Notes: generated by a model not told the origin, from the letters alone. Positions 1 to 10,308 are shown, numbered from the stretch's first letter. The stretch: DNA of 64,000 bases from Oscillospiraceae bacterium (GCA_021203065.1 JAJQBX010000032.1:496001-560000), one strand, 5' to 3'. Numbers and translations are program-made.

Positions 1-1
1 A

Positions 2-958
2 GGAAGTCTTGAAAACTTCGTTGAAATGATGAACGACAAGGCAGAAGAGCTCGGATGTGAGAATACACACTTCACAAACGCTCATGGGCTTTTTGTCGAC
101 GATCACTATACGACAGCACACGATATGGCTATCATCACGCAGTATGCGATGACGCTTCCTATGTTCACCGAAATAGCCTGCACAGAAAGCTATACTATGG
201 AAGCGACTGCTTATCACACGTCTGAGCGCACCATCACTCACACCAACTACATGATGTCAAAGACCAATGGCGGCGATTATTACTACGAATACGTCAAAGG
301 AATCAAAACGGGTACACTCGACGAAGCCGGCAGATGCCTCGTTTCGCTTGCATATAAGGATGGCTACAGCTATCTTCTGGTCACATTGGGAGCTCCACAG
401 TATGACGACAACGGAAACACCGTTTACTACAACTTCATCGACCACAAGAACATCTATGAATGGGCTTTTTCCAATCTTGTCTACACTGAGATAATTGCTG
501 GAACAGAGGAGAAAGCAGAGGTTGCTGTTGAGTATGGCGACGGACAGGATTATGTCATAGTAGTACCTGCTGAGTCGTTCTCGATGATGTGGAATTCTAA
601 CATACTGACAAGCTCCATCCACGAGGTGATTACTCTTAGCACCGATGTCGTTGCCCCGGTAAGTGCCGGGGACGTTCTGGGAACACTTGAACTGCAATAT
701 GGCGGCGAAACACTTGCGGTGATAGATCTTGTCGCTGCTACTGACCTTGCACGCTCAGAGAGTGCAGAAACTCTTGCTATCATGCAGAGCTTCATCGGGT
801 CGGATCAGTTCTACAGAGCAGTAATGTACAGTGCTATATTTTTTCTTGTCTATACTGTTCTGATTATCGTTCTGAAAATTGTCTTCCACAGAATAAACAA
901 GAAGCGTGTCAAGGTATATGCCACTCCAAAGCGGCAGTCTTCAAAAAAGAAATGGTAA
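2..958 (+). CDS. D-alanyl-D-alanine carboxypeptidase (peptidase S11), C-terminal part
   Basis: This is the 3' part of a DacA/DacF-type penicillin-binding protein that trims the terminal D-Ala of peptidoglycan stem peptides outside the cell. The frame is open from base 2, so the signal peptide, the SxxK serine and probably the SxN motif lie upstream of the window. Visible family marks are a Met-Asn-rich helix followed by LG..HTxFxNAHGL, and the KTG triad at GIKTGTLDEAG near the middle. A beta-rich PBP5 C-terminal domain follows. A hydrophobic helix near the C-terminus (FFLVYTVLIIVLKIVF) and a Lys/Arg-rich tail would anchor it to the membrane. A strong hairpin terminator follows the stop, so it ends its transcription unit. 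Confidence 0.9.
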   Translation, partial: GSLENFVEMMNDKAEELGCENTHFTNAHGLFVDDHYTTAHDMAIITQYAMTLPMFTEIACTESYTMEATAYHTSERTITHTNYMMSKTNGGDYYYEYVKGIKTGTLDEAGRCLVSLAYKDGYSYLLVTLGAPQYDDNGNTVYYNFIDHKNIYEWAFSNLVYTEIIAGTEEKAEVAVEYGDGQDYVIVVPAESFSMMWNSNILTSSIHEVITLSTDVVAPVSAGDVLGTLELQYGGETLAVIDLVAATDLARSESAETLAIMQSFIGSDQFYRAVMYSAIFFLVYTVLIIVLKIVFHRINKKRVKVYATPKRQSSKKKW

Positions 959-964
959 TAAGCA

Positions 965-997
965 CGGCTGAGCATCAGACGCTCAGCCGCTTTTTTA
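965..997 (+). terminator. Rho-independent terminator of the carboxypeptidase gene
   Basis: A perfect 9-bp stem (CGGCTGAGC / GCTCAGCCG, 965-973 with 981-989), 7-nt loop, is followed by a run of six T. The converging minus-strand gene ends inside the T run. Confidence 0.9.
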
Positions 998-3900
998 TTG
1001 CTTGTCAAATTCAATCTCAGCGTCAATAAGGGGCTTTTTTCTTATGAGCTTGCCGTTCTTAAGCCTGAGACCAAGTATATCCTCTGTCAGTGCACGGTAG
1101 TACCACGCCGCAGAGCCAGTGTAGATTGACCAGCCTCCACGGGAATAGCAGTTCTTATTTGAATAGACATCGCCGCAGATATAGTACGGCTCGGTTTTAT
1201 AACGGGTGTAGCCACCGTCTTTCGAGCGAAGAATAGGGTTGAGAGATTTGAGGATACCAAAGCCCTCTTCGGTGAGTCCTGCCTCGATACAAGCCATTCC
1301 AAGCCAGATTGCGGCATGGGTGTACTGACCTCCGTTTTCACGGATACCGTCAGGATAGCTTGCGATATAGCCAATTTCTGCCCTTGCGTTATCTGCGAAA
1401 GGCGGATAAAAGAGCCTGACAACGCCGTTTTCAGTGTCGGCGAGCCTTGAGCAGGTTTCCTTAAGCGCAGATTTCGTGAATTCTCTATCGGGCAGGTCGG
1501 CGAACTGAGCGAATGACTGAGTAATTGAATCGAGCTTGCAGGAAACGGAGCTTTCTGAGCCTAAAACAGCTCCGGTATCTGTATAAGCTCTCAGATACCA
1601 CTTCTCTCCTCTGCCACTTCGAAGTATTGCTGATTCTATTGCTTTTGCTTTTTCTGACAGATCATTGTCAGTGCTACGAAGCTTTGAAAATCGCTTCCAA
1701 ACCATGAGATAGAATTCGCTCAGCCAGACCGACTCGCCAATCCCCTTTTCGCCTAAGCTTGAAAAGCCGTCGTTCCAGTCGCCTGTACCGATGAGAAGCA
1801 AGCCGTGCTTGCCGGTTCTTGATCCGACATATTTAAGAGCACGGATACAGTGTTCATAGATGCTTTCCCTGAGAAATGTTCTGTAGACTTCGCCGCATCT
1901 GTCCCGCTCCGATTCGGAAAGGGTGATTCCGGCAGAATATGCGACTTTTACGTCGAGAATGCTCCGGTCGCCTGTCTTTTCGACATACTCACAGACGGCG
2001 TAGACAAGCCAAAGTGGGTCATCGGAGATTCTTGTCCGGATTCCGGTTGTCTTTATGAGCGGGAGCTCATGCCACCAATGCATCACGTCGCCCTCTGTAA
2101 ACTGTGCTCCTGCCGCACGGATGATGTGAGTCCGGCACTCATGGGGGTTCTCAAGGATTATTCCGACTGCGTCCTGAAGCTGGTCACGGAAGCCGTATGC
2201 CCCTGAGGACTGATAGAACCCGGTTCTCGCCCACATCCGGGCATGAAGTGCCTGATACCTGAGCCAATCATCGGAGAGAATCCTTAGTCCACTCTCTTCT
2301 GATTTTACCGTCAGCTTATTCTCACGGGTATCTGTCTGAATTCTGAAATACTTTGGCATCAGGATTGCGGCTTTTTCGGTGTGTGCATAGGACATGTAGA
2401 AATCTACGATGCACTTCCCACCAATATCCACCGTTGCAGCCGCTATGGTGTCCTCACTCACGGCGATGTTTTCCTCCCAATTTCCGCTCATGAATGCTTC
2501 CCTGTCTGTCTGGAATCTGCACTCAAGCGACGATGTTATCGCCATAAACCCGGTTACGGGAGAGGCACAGTTTGAGATAAGAAGAGTATTAGCTTTCTTT
2601 TCTGGTTTCAGAAGATGTGAACCTGAACGGTCACGTCCAAGGCATGGCTCGGTGTAGTATGAAATCTCTGCATGCTGGTCCACGGATAAATTTATGCGAA
2701 TCCGCTTGCACATGCCTTTTTCAGAAACCCCGACACTGACGCAACCCCGGAAATGCTTTTCCTTGAAATGATATTCTGCAATATAGGGCGCAAAGACAGC
2801 AGCTGAGCCACGAATGAGGTCGAAATAGTCATCTCCGATGCGGAGAATTAGACGTTCGCCGAGGTTGTCACGGCTTGTGTCGTTGTCCCAAGGAGTAAGC
2901 CTTAGCTCTCTTGAATTATGTGCATAGGTGAAGCCGAGAGAGCCCTCCGAGAGAAGCGTTCCGAACTGCCTTGAGGAAAGAACATGACACCACGGAAGAG
3001 GCGGATTTTCATTGATGACATACTTGCACTGACTGAAGCCGCCGCAGGCGATTTCTTCTTCGACATGCTGCTTTTTGGGATGAACTGGCTTAATTTCAAT
3101 CTGATTGAAAGGCTTCGGGCTTGCTATAGTCTGAATCTCGCCATGAGAGATATGACAGGAGTAAGCTTTGAGAAGAGTTATCAGCTCTTCTCTGACTGCC
3201 GAGCGGTCGACAGGATATATGCCGCCATCAGAGTATAGAAGTCCTTCGCAGGAAAGCTCTTTTGCGGCTTTGACGAGTGAAGTGTAGTGTTCCCTCTCAT
3301 ATCCTCCGGCGTCGTCGAAGAGGACCGCCATCTGAGCCTTTATTCCGGAAAGTCTGAGGTCACGGAAAGCGTGAATGTAGACAGAAAGCTTATCAGCATC
3401 AGATATATCATCGAAGCTATAGAGAATCAGCGGCAGGTCGGTTGAAATTGAAAGCTCCCAGAGAGCGTTCAGAGGCAGATTATTCGACATTACAGCGTCT
3501 ACCCTCTCAGGAAGATCGCACTGAGAGAATAACACGTTTCCTGCCATGATTTCGAGAAGCCTTGATGAAGCGGAGCTGTAGCCTTTACACGCTTCAAGCC
3601 GCCTTGTTTTCAGCTCACTTGTCATGTTTATGAGGTCATTCATGCTGTCAGCGGCGAGAATGAACATTGTAAGCGTCGTTTCTCCCGATGGAGGAAGCAT
3701 AACGGGAGTTTTTATAAAGATGCAAGGGTCAGGCTCGGAGATGAGACTGCTTGAAACGACCCCGGCTCTTTCAAGGAATCTGCCTGCTCCATCAGGACGT
3801 GACAGCACGTCTTCCCTGTCGAATGAAACCAAGCCCAAGGTGTAATCCGTGAAGCCTACAGCCATATATGGCTTCTCTGAATTTTCGCAGTCACTTCTTG

Positions 3901-6900
3901 TTGCAGTGATGATATTGAGGCTTGGGTCGACATCAAGCCTTAAGAACATATTAGAGTACGCAGGATGCGGACGCTCCTGCTCATCGGGAAGCAGTGATGG
4001 TTCGATATAGGTGCAAAGATAAACCTCTTTTTCAGTGTCAGAGCTGTTCTTTATGGTGAAAGTTCTCAGCTCACACGGGAACGACTTGTGGAGGGTTACA
4101 CGCATTTCGGCATCTATACTACGGTATACTGCGAAGCCGTCTCCGAATTCGCAGGTGTCGCCGGTAAAGTAAGATTTCTCGTCGCCTGAAATGATACCGA
4201 AAAATGCGCCTTTCGGGCGACTTACAATGTCATGAGATGCGCTGTAGACGTTTCTTCCCCGGTAAATCGGGACTGAAATTCCGCCATCGGTAAGAATCAG
4301 TGTATACTCGCCGTTGCGAAGGAGCTTGATTCGGGGACTGAACGGCGAAGCGACAGCGAAATATTCGGAGGTCGGTGCTATCGCCTCCTCTTCTTTCTGA
4401 TGCTTTGGCTTTAAGACGGTATCCTCATAGATATTGCGCTCGAGCCTTACCCGCTCGTCTATAAGCTCGCTTGCGCCCATGACGTTTCTGTCACGCATGA
4501 ATCTTTGCTGGAAGATGCCGTTCTCAAGGACATTCACGGCAGAGATTATACTCATCCCGACATGGTGGGACATGTAGCTTTTGACTACTGCGTAGCTGAC
4601 ATCAGGCGCAGTGAAGTCCAGTGCTTCATAGAAGCCGTAGTGGGAGTACATGCTGTACTTTCTGATGCGACCTAAGTTTTCCATGCCGCTGTCTCCAGAA
4701 TAGCCAAGAGACAGATAAGTCGAATATGGCGAGACTACATAGTCCTGCTCCAGTCCTCTTCGAAGACCTGTTTTCGGAACGCCGTGCGCCATATAGCGAT
4801 ACGTTAGACTGCTGTCAAAGCTGTAGTAGCCGCTTTCGGAGATGCCATAGGGTCTTCCTGACGCTTTTGCGTATCTCTTCTGACACCAGAGGGCATAGCG
4901 CAGGCTTTCACCAAGAAGCGAGCCGTCAGGACTTTCCAATAGCATTTCCGGCATGAAGTACTCAAACATTGTACCGCTGTAGGATGCTGTTCCGGCGTAG
5001 AAGCCACAGCTGAGAGTGGTTCTTGAAAGGCTGTACCAGTGACTTTTAGGCACTTGATGTGAGGCAATTGCATAATAAGAACCAAGGCGGGCTTCACTCA
5101 TGAGATAGTCGTAACGGGAGCTGTCAAGCTGACCGGTTTCGGGGTTTATTCCTATCGCCATTAGACCACGGACGTCGTCAAAGAAGATTGAGAGGTCGCA
5201 GTCACTTATCAGCTTTTCAATTCTCGTAATAGTTTCCTTAAGCTCCGGACAGTGGGAAGCGTACTCCCTTAAGCCCTCTTTGAGTGCAACCAAGGAGCAG
5301 ATGAAATTGCCGCTGTCGACACTTGAGACATAGGGATTCGGACAGAGTTTGAGGGTTTTGGTATCGTACCAGTTGTAGAGATTGCCGCTGTATTTCTCCA
5401 TCCGCTCAACTGAGTCGAGCGTGCCGCCTATGCGCTTGTACATAGTCTCCGGGCTTATTAGACGGCGGTCGCATGCTGCCAAGACCGAAAGAAGATACAT
5501 TCCGATATTGGTTGGTGATGTCCTGTGGCAAATCCTATAGACCGGCGAAAACTGGACATTGTCGGGAGGAAGGCAATTCTCCGACTCGTTGACATAATCA
5601 GAGAAGAAGCCCCACATGTCTGCTATCTGCGAGGAAAGCTCACGCTGATTTCTTTCTGAAAGGGTCTTGCCTGATGAGCCGGTTCTGCGTGTTCCGAATA
5701 CTAAAAGCAATGGCATAAGTGCAAATATAATGCCGAAAAATCGCACGATATAGCTTTGAGAGAAGACGAGCAGAGTGCCTATAATCCATGACGGGAAGAA
5801 GAACGAAAAGCTATCGAAGCCTGTTCTGTCATACGTTGACGATACCGTCCACTCCAAGAGATTTCTTCTGGTTATCATTCTGATTATTGCTGTAAGCATT
5901 GCCCGTGCGGACTTGAGGGCAAGCGCAGGAAGAAGAATCAGCGAGTAGACAAGTGAAGAGATGTTAAGTGCCACACCGCTTACCATTGCTGAATAGAAGC
6001 GGCGTGAGCCTATGCCCTGATTCAGTAGCGTACCGATGAGTCCCAGAAACTGCGAGACTAAATACATGATGACTGCGGAAAGTGCAATTTTGCCGGAAGC
6101 TTCGGGATAGAGGAAAAGCCCTAAAAATAGCGTTGCGAAAACGTCTATCGGCAGAAATGAACGTCTTAGGTTCTCCCAGAGCTTAAGCTTTGAAAGGAGG
6201 TCGAACTTTTTCGAGAAGATAAACCGAAGATTCTGTATATCCCCTCTTATCCAGCGATCAAGGCGTCTGAAATAGCTGACTGGATTTTTCGGGAAGCCCT
6301 CGGTGAAGATGACGTCGTGGGCATAGGCGGTGTTCATCAACTCACCCTCAAGTATGTCATGGGACAGGACACGTTCATGCGGAAGAAATGCTGTCTTCTC
6401 CAAAAGAGATGAGATTTTCATAAGCCCCTTGCCACAGAAAGTGCCTCTGCCATAGACATCCTGCCAGAAGTCCATGCTTTCAAGGTCATAGCCGGAAATT
6501 GAGCCTATTCCGCCCATTGCTCTTGAGAAGCCGGTCGCCAGAGAGTCACCAAGACGGGTGACCATCCGAGGAGAGATTATGCCATAGCTACTGTTCGCCG
6601 GGTGAAGAGCTATTGATAAGAGTTCGGTTACTGAATCCATATAGGGCTCAGTGTCGCTGTCGACGCAGATGATATATTTTGTACCAACAAGCTTTTCGGC
6701 TGAGCCAGACACAGAATAGAAGTCCTGCTCGCCGGTTTTCATGAACCTTGCAAGCTCTACTATTGCGCCACGCTTTCTTTCGAAGCCCATGTATTCGTCC
6801 TGAGTTTCAGAATAGGTGCGCTTTCTTATAATGCAGGAGAAAATATTGCCGTTTTCACGGTTGAGACGGTCGATCATCTCACGCAGGCTCTCTGCTATGG

Positions 6901-7858
6901 CATTATCGTCGCCTGTGACGGGAGTCCGGGAAGCAGAAAAATCCGCTAAAAGGCAGACTGAAATATTCGGCTGAGGGTTTGACGCATGGAGCTTGAGGAG
7001 CTTCTGATATAAACCGTCAGCATCATTGACACTGGTCACTACAGCAGAGAGGACAACTGTGCAGGGAGTGCTTCTTACATCATCAGAATTTATGTCAAGG
7101 CGTGGGAGGCGGTTTCTTTTTGCATGACGAATTAGAATATCGTTTACTATAGCTTTTACTGCGGCATATGCTGGGCAGATAAGAAACAGTGTCGTCCACG
7201 GCTCACCGATCCAAATGGTGAGAGCAAGCGTGAACATGAAAGCTATTGTCACTTCCAATAGCTCAACAGTTAAGTCGGTTGCGATTCTTGATTTCGGGCA
7301 TCTGTCAGGGAAATCGGGCGATTTTGAAGAATAGACTGCTTCACGGTACTGCTTCTTTGTTTTGCGGTCGCACTTGGAATAATATTCGTCTTTTGATAGC
7401 TCTATTGCGACGGGGTTGACCGTTTCGTTGATACGGTATTCGTCAAGTGAGCTTACGCCGATGAGCATGAAAACGGATTCCCTGAGGTTATGGCTCATGT
7501 TTTCTAAAAGAAGATAAATAAGCTCGAACCTGAGATACTCGATGTCACACGGGTTGATTACGTTTTCAGCGGCGTAGCTGCTTATAAGAAATATGATTTC
7601 GTCGGTCGGAGGAATTTTTCCTGAAAAATGAGATATTAAGTCCTTGGCAAGTGGAAAATCTGCGGTCAGCTCAGCCCTTGGATCACAGCCTAAAAGATAG
7701 CCAATGGCATCATGAATGATGCGGTAGTTATCCGCAAAGAAGATTTCATCTTCGGTTTTACAGCCATCTAGACAGAGTGACTTATATCGTCCTTGAAAAG
7801 AGGAGCGCATTCTTCTTATCTTTCCGAAATACTTGCTCAGTCTTATACGTTCTTTCAT
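995..7858 (-). CDS. GT84-GH94 membrane glucan synthase (cyclic beta-1,2-glucan synthase-like, NdvB/Cgs family)
   Basis: A 2287-residue multidomain membrane protein. An N-terminal region with a membrane segment near residues 200-240 is followed by a glycosyltransferase domain. Its motifs are DxD (CVDSDTEP, about residue 400), GRGTFCGKG (about 470), HDxxEG (about 490) and RxxRW (RRLDRWIRGD, about 533). Two hydrophobic stretches follow (about 565-610 and 690-730). Then comes a glycoamylase-like domain (about 740-1100) and a C-terminal GH94 phosphorylase-like half with GDWNDG (about 2027) and GGQYTHAAIW (about 2178). In Brucella and rhizobia this order builds and cyclises beta-1,2-glucan from UDP-glucose on a protein primer, and those proteins are about 2800 residues. 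This one is shorter, so the product is not certain. It is monocistronic, with a weak AAAGG ribosome site before ATG, and faces apgM divergently. Confidence 0.85.
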   Translation of the reverse strand: MKERIRLSKYFGKIRRMRSSFQGRYKSLCLDGCKTEDEIFFADNYRIIHDAIGYLLGCDPRAELTADFPLAKDLISHFSGKIPPTDEIIFLISSYAAENVINPCDIEYLRFELIYLLLENMSHNLRESVFMLIGVSSLDEYRINETVNPVAIELSKDEYYSKCDRKTKKQYREAVYSSKSPDFPDRCPKSRIATDLTVELLEVTIAFMFTLALTIWIGEPWTTLFLICPAYAAVKAIVNDILIRHAKRNRLPRLDINSDDVRSTPCTVVLSAVVTSVNDADGLYQKLLKLHASNPQPNISVCLLADFSASRTPVTGDDNAIAESLREMIDRLNRENGNIFSCIIRKRTYSETQDEYMGFERKRGAIVELARFMKTGEQDFYSVSGSAEKLVGTKYIICVDSDTEPYMDSVTELLSIALHPANSSYGIISPRMVTRLGDSLATGFSRAMGGIGSISGYDLESMDFWQDVYGRGTFCGKGLMKISSLLEKTAFLPHERVLSHDILEGELMNTAYAHDVIFTEGFPKNPVSYFRRLDRWIRGDIQNLRFIFSKKFDLLSKLKLWENLRRSFLPIDVFATLFLGLFLYPEASGKIALSAVIMYLVSQFLGLIGTLLNQGIGSRRFYSAMVSGVALNISSLVYSLILLPALALKSARAMLTAIIRMITRRNLLEWTVSSTYDRTGFDSFSFFFPSWIIGTLLVFSQSYIVRFFGIIFALMPLLLVFGTRRTGSSGKTLSERNQRELSSQIADMWGFFSDYVNESENCLPPDNVQFSPVYRICHRTSPTNIGMYLLSVLAACDRRLISPETMYKRIGGTLDSVERMEKYSGNLYNWYDTKTLKLCPNPYVSSVDSGNFICSLVALKEGLREYASHCPELKETITRIEKLISDCDLSIFFDDVRGLMAIGINPETGQLDSSRYDYLMSEARLGSYYAIASHQVPKSHWYSLSRTTLSCGFYAGTASYSGTMFEYFMPEMLLESPDGSLLGESLRYALWCQKRYAKASGRPYGISESGYYSFDSSLTYRYMAHGVPKTGLRRGLEQDYVVSPYSTYLSLGYSGDSGMENLGRIRKYSMYSHYGFYEALDFTAPDVSYAVVKSYMSHHVGMSIISAVNVLENGIFQQRFMRDRNVMGASELIDERVRLERNIYEDTVLKPKHQKEEEAIAPTSEYFAVASPFSPRIKLLRNGEYTLILTDGGISVPIYRGRNVYSASHDIVSRPKGAFFGIISGDEKSYFTGDTCEFGDGFAVYRSIDAEMRVTLHKSFPCELRTFTIKNSSDTEKEVYLCTYIEPSLLPDEQERPHPAYSNMFLRLDVDPSLNIITATRSDCENSEKPYMAVGFTDYTLGLVSFDREDVLSRPDGAGRFLERAGVVSSSLISEPDPCIFIKTPVMLPPSGETTLTMFILAADSMNDLINMTSELKTRRLEACKGYSSASSRLLEIMAGNVLFSQCDLPERVDAVMSNNLPLNALWELSISTDLPLILYSFDDISDADKLSVYIHAFRDLRLSGIKAQMAVLFDDAGGYEREHYTSLVKAAKELSCEGLLYSDGGIYPVDRSAVREELITLLKAYSCHISHGEIQTIASPKPFNQIEIKPVHPKKQHVEEEIACGGFSQCKYVINENPPLPWCHVLSSRQFGTLLSEGSLGFTYAHNSRELRLTPWDNDTSRDNLGERLILRIGDDYFDLIRGSAAVFAPYIAEYHFKEKHFRGCVSVGVSEKGMCKRIRINLSVDQHAEISYYTEPCLGRDRSGSHLLKPEKKANTLLISNCASPVTGFMAITSSLECRFQTDREAFMSGNWEENIAVSEDTIAAATVDIGGKCIVDFYMSYAHTEKAAILMPKYFRIQTDTRENKLTVKSEESGLRILSDDWLRYQALHARMWARTGFYQSSGAYGFRDQLQDAVGIILENPHECRTHIIRAAGAQFTEGDVMHWWHELPLIKTTGIRTRISDDPLWLVYAVCEYVEKTGDRSILDVKVAYSAGITLSESERDRCGEVYRTFLRESIYEHCIRALKYVGSRTGKHGLLLIGTGDWNDGFSSLGEKGIGESVWLSEFYLMVWKRFSKLRSTDNDLSEKAKAIESAILRSGRGEKWYLRAYTDTGAVLGSESSVSCKLDSITQSFAQFADLPDREFTKSALKETCSRLADTENGVVRLFYPPFADNARAEIGYIASYPDGIRENGGQYTHAAIWLGMACIEAGLTEEGFGILKSLNPILRSKDGGYTRYKTEPYYICGDVYSNKNCYSRGGWSIYTGSAAWYYRALTEDILGLRLKNGKLIRKKPLIDAEIEFDKQ

Positions 7859-7930
7859 ATCCGTCGCCTTTCAAACAGTATTTTGAGCTATTATTTGCCG
7901 ATGTTCGGAAAATATACCCAACTTCGGGTA

Positions 7931-7959
7931 TTGCAATTTTCGAAGAAATATGGTATACT
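7931..7959 (+). promoter_or_regulatory. Sigma-A promoter of apgM
   Basis: TTGCAA (7931-7936), 17-bp spacer, TATACT (7954-7959) preceded by TGG. A small inverted repeat ATACCC-N6-GGGTAT (7914-7931) abuts the -35 and could be an operator. Confidence 0.7.
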
Positions 7960-8000
7960 GAGTACGCTTTATTGAATCACAACTCCAAGGAGACGATAAT

Positions 8001-9212
8001 ATGAAATATCTTGTTTTACTCTGTGACGGCATGGCTGACTATCCCGTCGATGAACTCGGCGTCGTTACGCCTATGGCAAAAGCGTATAAGCCGAACATGG
8101 ATAAACTTGCGAAGACCTCGGAAGTGGGTCTTGTAAAGACTGTTGCGGACGGCTTGAAGCCGGGATCTGACGTTGCTAATCTTTCCGTTTTAGGGTATGA
8201 TCCGGCTATATACTATTCGGGGCGTTCACCTCTTGAGGCTGGTTCCATTGGAATCGACATGCTCCCTACCGATGTTTCTTTCAGATGCAATCTTGTCACT
8301 CTTTCTGAGGAAGAGAACTACGAGGACAAGACCATGGTCGACTACTGTTCGGGGGATATTTCCACCGCCGACGCAAAAATCTTAGTCGACTTCCTGAAAG
8401 AGAACTTCGACGATGAGGAGTTTACTCTTTATGCAGGCGTAAGCTACCGCCACTGCCTTATTCAGAAGAACGGCACTCTCGATGTCGGAACTCTCACTCC
8501 TCCTCATGACATTTCAGGAAGAGTTATCGGGGAGTATCTTTCAACAAGCCCGAATGCAACCAAACTTATCAACATGATGAAGAAGAGCTATGAACTGCTC
8601 AAGAATCATCCTCTTAACCTTGAAAGAGTCAGACAAGGCAAGAACCCCGCAAACTCGATGTGGTTCTGGGGCGAGGGCGTGAGAAAGCCGCTTGCTCAGT
8701 TCAAAGACAGGTATGGGCTCAAAGCCTCCATGATCTCAGCCGTCGACCTTCTCAAAGGCATTGGCAAGTTCAGTAGCATGAATGTTGTAAATGTCGAGGG
8801 CGCAACCGGCTATATCGACACCAACTTCGAGGGCAAGGCTCAGGCTTGCATCGACGAGTTTGCCTCGGGACAGGACTTCGTCTATATCCACGTTGAAGCT
8901 CCCGATGAGTGCGGACACAGGCACGAAATAGAGAACAAAGTAAAGGCTATTGAGCTTATCGACAAGAAGATCTTAGGTCCGGTTCTTGAAGCTCTTGAAG
9001 AGTATGACGACTACAAGATTCTCATCATGCCCGACCACGCAACTCCCCTCGCACTCAAAACCCACACCAATGACCCGATTCCCTATCTTATCTATCACAA
9101 GAATTCCCCTAAACCCGGCGTTGACTGCCTCTGCGAGAAAACTGCCGAAGAAACAGGAAGATTTATTCCTGTGGGGCATACCATTATGGACAGGTTTATC
9201 AAGGAAGACTGA
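8001..9212 (+). CDS. apgM: Cofactor-independent phosphoglycerate mutase, archaeal ApgM type
   Basis: This protein belongs to the ApgM branch of the alkaline-phosphatase superfamily and interconverts 3- and 2-phosphoglycerate in glycolysis. Some bacterial members have been annotated as candidate homoserine kinases. The N-terminus LVLLCDGMADYPVDELG carries the metal-binding Asp. GSDVANLSVLGYDP and YSGRSPLEA are characteristic. EAPDECGHRHE and MPDHATPLALKTHT near the C-terminus hold the remaining metal ligands. At 403 residues it has the usual length. ATG is preceded by AAGGAG at good spacing. It stands alone between its own promoter and a bidirectional terminator. Confidence 0.92.
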   Translation: MKYLVLLCDGMADYPVDELGVVTPMAKAYKPNMDKLAKTSEVGLVKTVADGLKPGSDVANLSVLGYDPAIYYSGRSPLEAGSIGIDMLPTDVSFRCNLVTLSEEENYEDKTMVDYCSGDISTADAKILVDFLKENFDDEEFTLYAGVSYRHCLIQKNGTLDVGTLTPPHDISGRVIGEYLSTSPNATKLINMMKKSYELLKNHPLNLERVRQGKNPANSMWFWGEGVRKPLAQFKDRYGLKASMISAVDLLKGIGKFSSMNVVNVEGATGYIDTNFEGKAQACIDEFASGQDFVYIHVEAPDECGHRHEIENKVKAIELIDKKILGPVLEALEEYDDYKILIMPDHATPLALKTHTNDPIPYLIYHKNSPKPGVDCLCEKTAEETGRFIPVGHTIMDRFIKED

Positions 9213-9229
9213 GGATTTACACAAAAAAG

Positions 9230-9255
9230 AAGCACCGCCTTGTGACGGTGCTTTT
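9230..9255. terminator. Bidirectional terminator between apgM and the CE2 esterase
   Basis: Stem AAGCACCG / CGGTGCTT (9230-9237 with 9246-9253). A T run follows on the plus strand and an A run precedes it, so it can serve both converging genes. Confidence 0.85.
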
Positions 9256-9267
9256 ACTATGTCAGAA

Positions 9268-10308
9268 TCAGTCTGCCCATGTATCCTCAGGAAGCGAATT
9301 CAGGAACGCTGTGAGTTCATGAGCCATTTCTTCCTGTTCAGGAATTCTTGGATGTCCGGGAGTGGCTTTGCCGCATCTTGTATAAACAAAGTGGTATACC
9401 CGGTTGGCTTCGCCACCGAGGCGGTTTTTGATCTCCTCCAAGGCATCATCCCATGCAGGGTCGTGCATGAGGACGGTGAGGGCGAGGATTACGGTTGCGT
9501 TGTTTGTGTGAGAACGAGTGTCCTCGATAATTTCGATGTAACGCTTCATCCACTTTTCACGGTACTCGGAATCATGAATACAGCCGTTGTGCGGGTGGTC
9601 GTCGTTCTGACCGACGGCGAAGACAATGACGTGAGGGACAAATTTCGAGAAGTCCCACTCGGTTCTCGGAGGCATTGAACAATAACGGATCTTGTCGTAG
9701 CAGGATTCAAGACCTAAGGCTGGGTCTTCAAAATATCCGGTGCCGTCGAAGATGGCGATGCCGCCCTGAGCGGTGTTATAAACCTCTGCAGGAAGAAGAC
9801 GGGCAGTCATAAGGGAGTAGCTATGCCATGAATTATCATAAACGCCATCGTGATTCTCTGGGTCGAGCTGTCCGACATTGTCGAGGGCGTCGACAACAGA
9901 ACCGGCGGTTACTGAATCGCCATAGAATTCTATGCGCTTATGAGGCTTGGGGACGGGTTCAAGAATCTCGCCGTCATCAGGAATTACGAAGCCTTTAAGC
10001 TTGAAGTAATGACCCTCCATACGCTTGTAGATGACACAGTCGTGACGGGTGTCAGAGAGTCCGGAGGCAAGCAGAACTTCTGCCTCGCCGTCGGGAATCG
10101 GGATGCACTTCTCTTCCCCGTCGATTACAAAGCCGATGAATCTGCCGTACCAGTATTTCAGATTTTCGATTACTGCTGAAATCTCAGTGCCCTTGAACGA
10201 GAAGCTTAAGTAGCTTCCAGTCCAGCAGAAAACTGCACTATCCGGTTCAGAAAAGTCAATTCTGCCGGAATAGTTGAAATTATCGCCTATGGGTTTTACA
10301 TACTTCAT
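9268..10308 (-). CDS. CE2-type SGNH carbohydrate esterase
   Basis: A 346-residue esterase expected to remove acetyl groups from plant polysaccharides. The N-terminal 110 residues look like the jelly-roll domain of family CE2. The SGNH hydrolase domain starts with GDSVTAG (Ser132 nucleophile), then QGG, the oxyanion block GQNDDHP (about 234-239) and GHP (His319). No signal peptide is visible, so as translated it is cytosolic, which is odd beside a secreted partner. The ATG overlaps the stop of the GH5 gene in ATGA and its ribosome site GGAGG lies in the GH5 coding end, so the two are translationally coupled. In Clostridium thermocellum a GH5 and a CE2 are fused in one protein; here they are separate genes. 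Confidence 0.85.
   Translation of the reverse strand: MKYVKPIGDNFNYSGRIDFSEPDSAVFCWTGSYLSFSFKGTEISAVIENLKYWYGRFIGFVIDGEEKCIPIPDGEAEVLLASGLSDTRHDCVIYKRMEGHYFKLKGFVIPDDGEILEPVPKPHKRIEFYGDSVTAGSVVDALDNVGQLDPENHDGVYDNSWHSYSLMTARLLPAEVYNTAQGGIAIFDGTGYFEDPALGLESCYDKIRYCSMPPRTEWDFSKFVPHVIVFAVGQNDDHPHNGCIHDSEYREKWMKRYIEIIEDTRSHTNNATVILALTVLMHDPAWDDALEEIKNRLGGEANRVYHFVYTRCGKATPGHPRIPEQEEMAHELTAFLNSLPEDTWAD

Noticed and set aside
995-7858. The GH94 half as a simple cellobiose phosphorylase.
   Set aside because: The N-terminal membrane glycosyltransferase domain with DxD and RxxRW is in the same uninterrupted frame.
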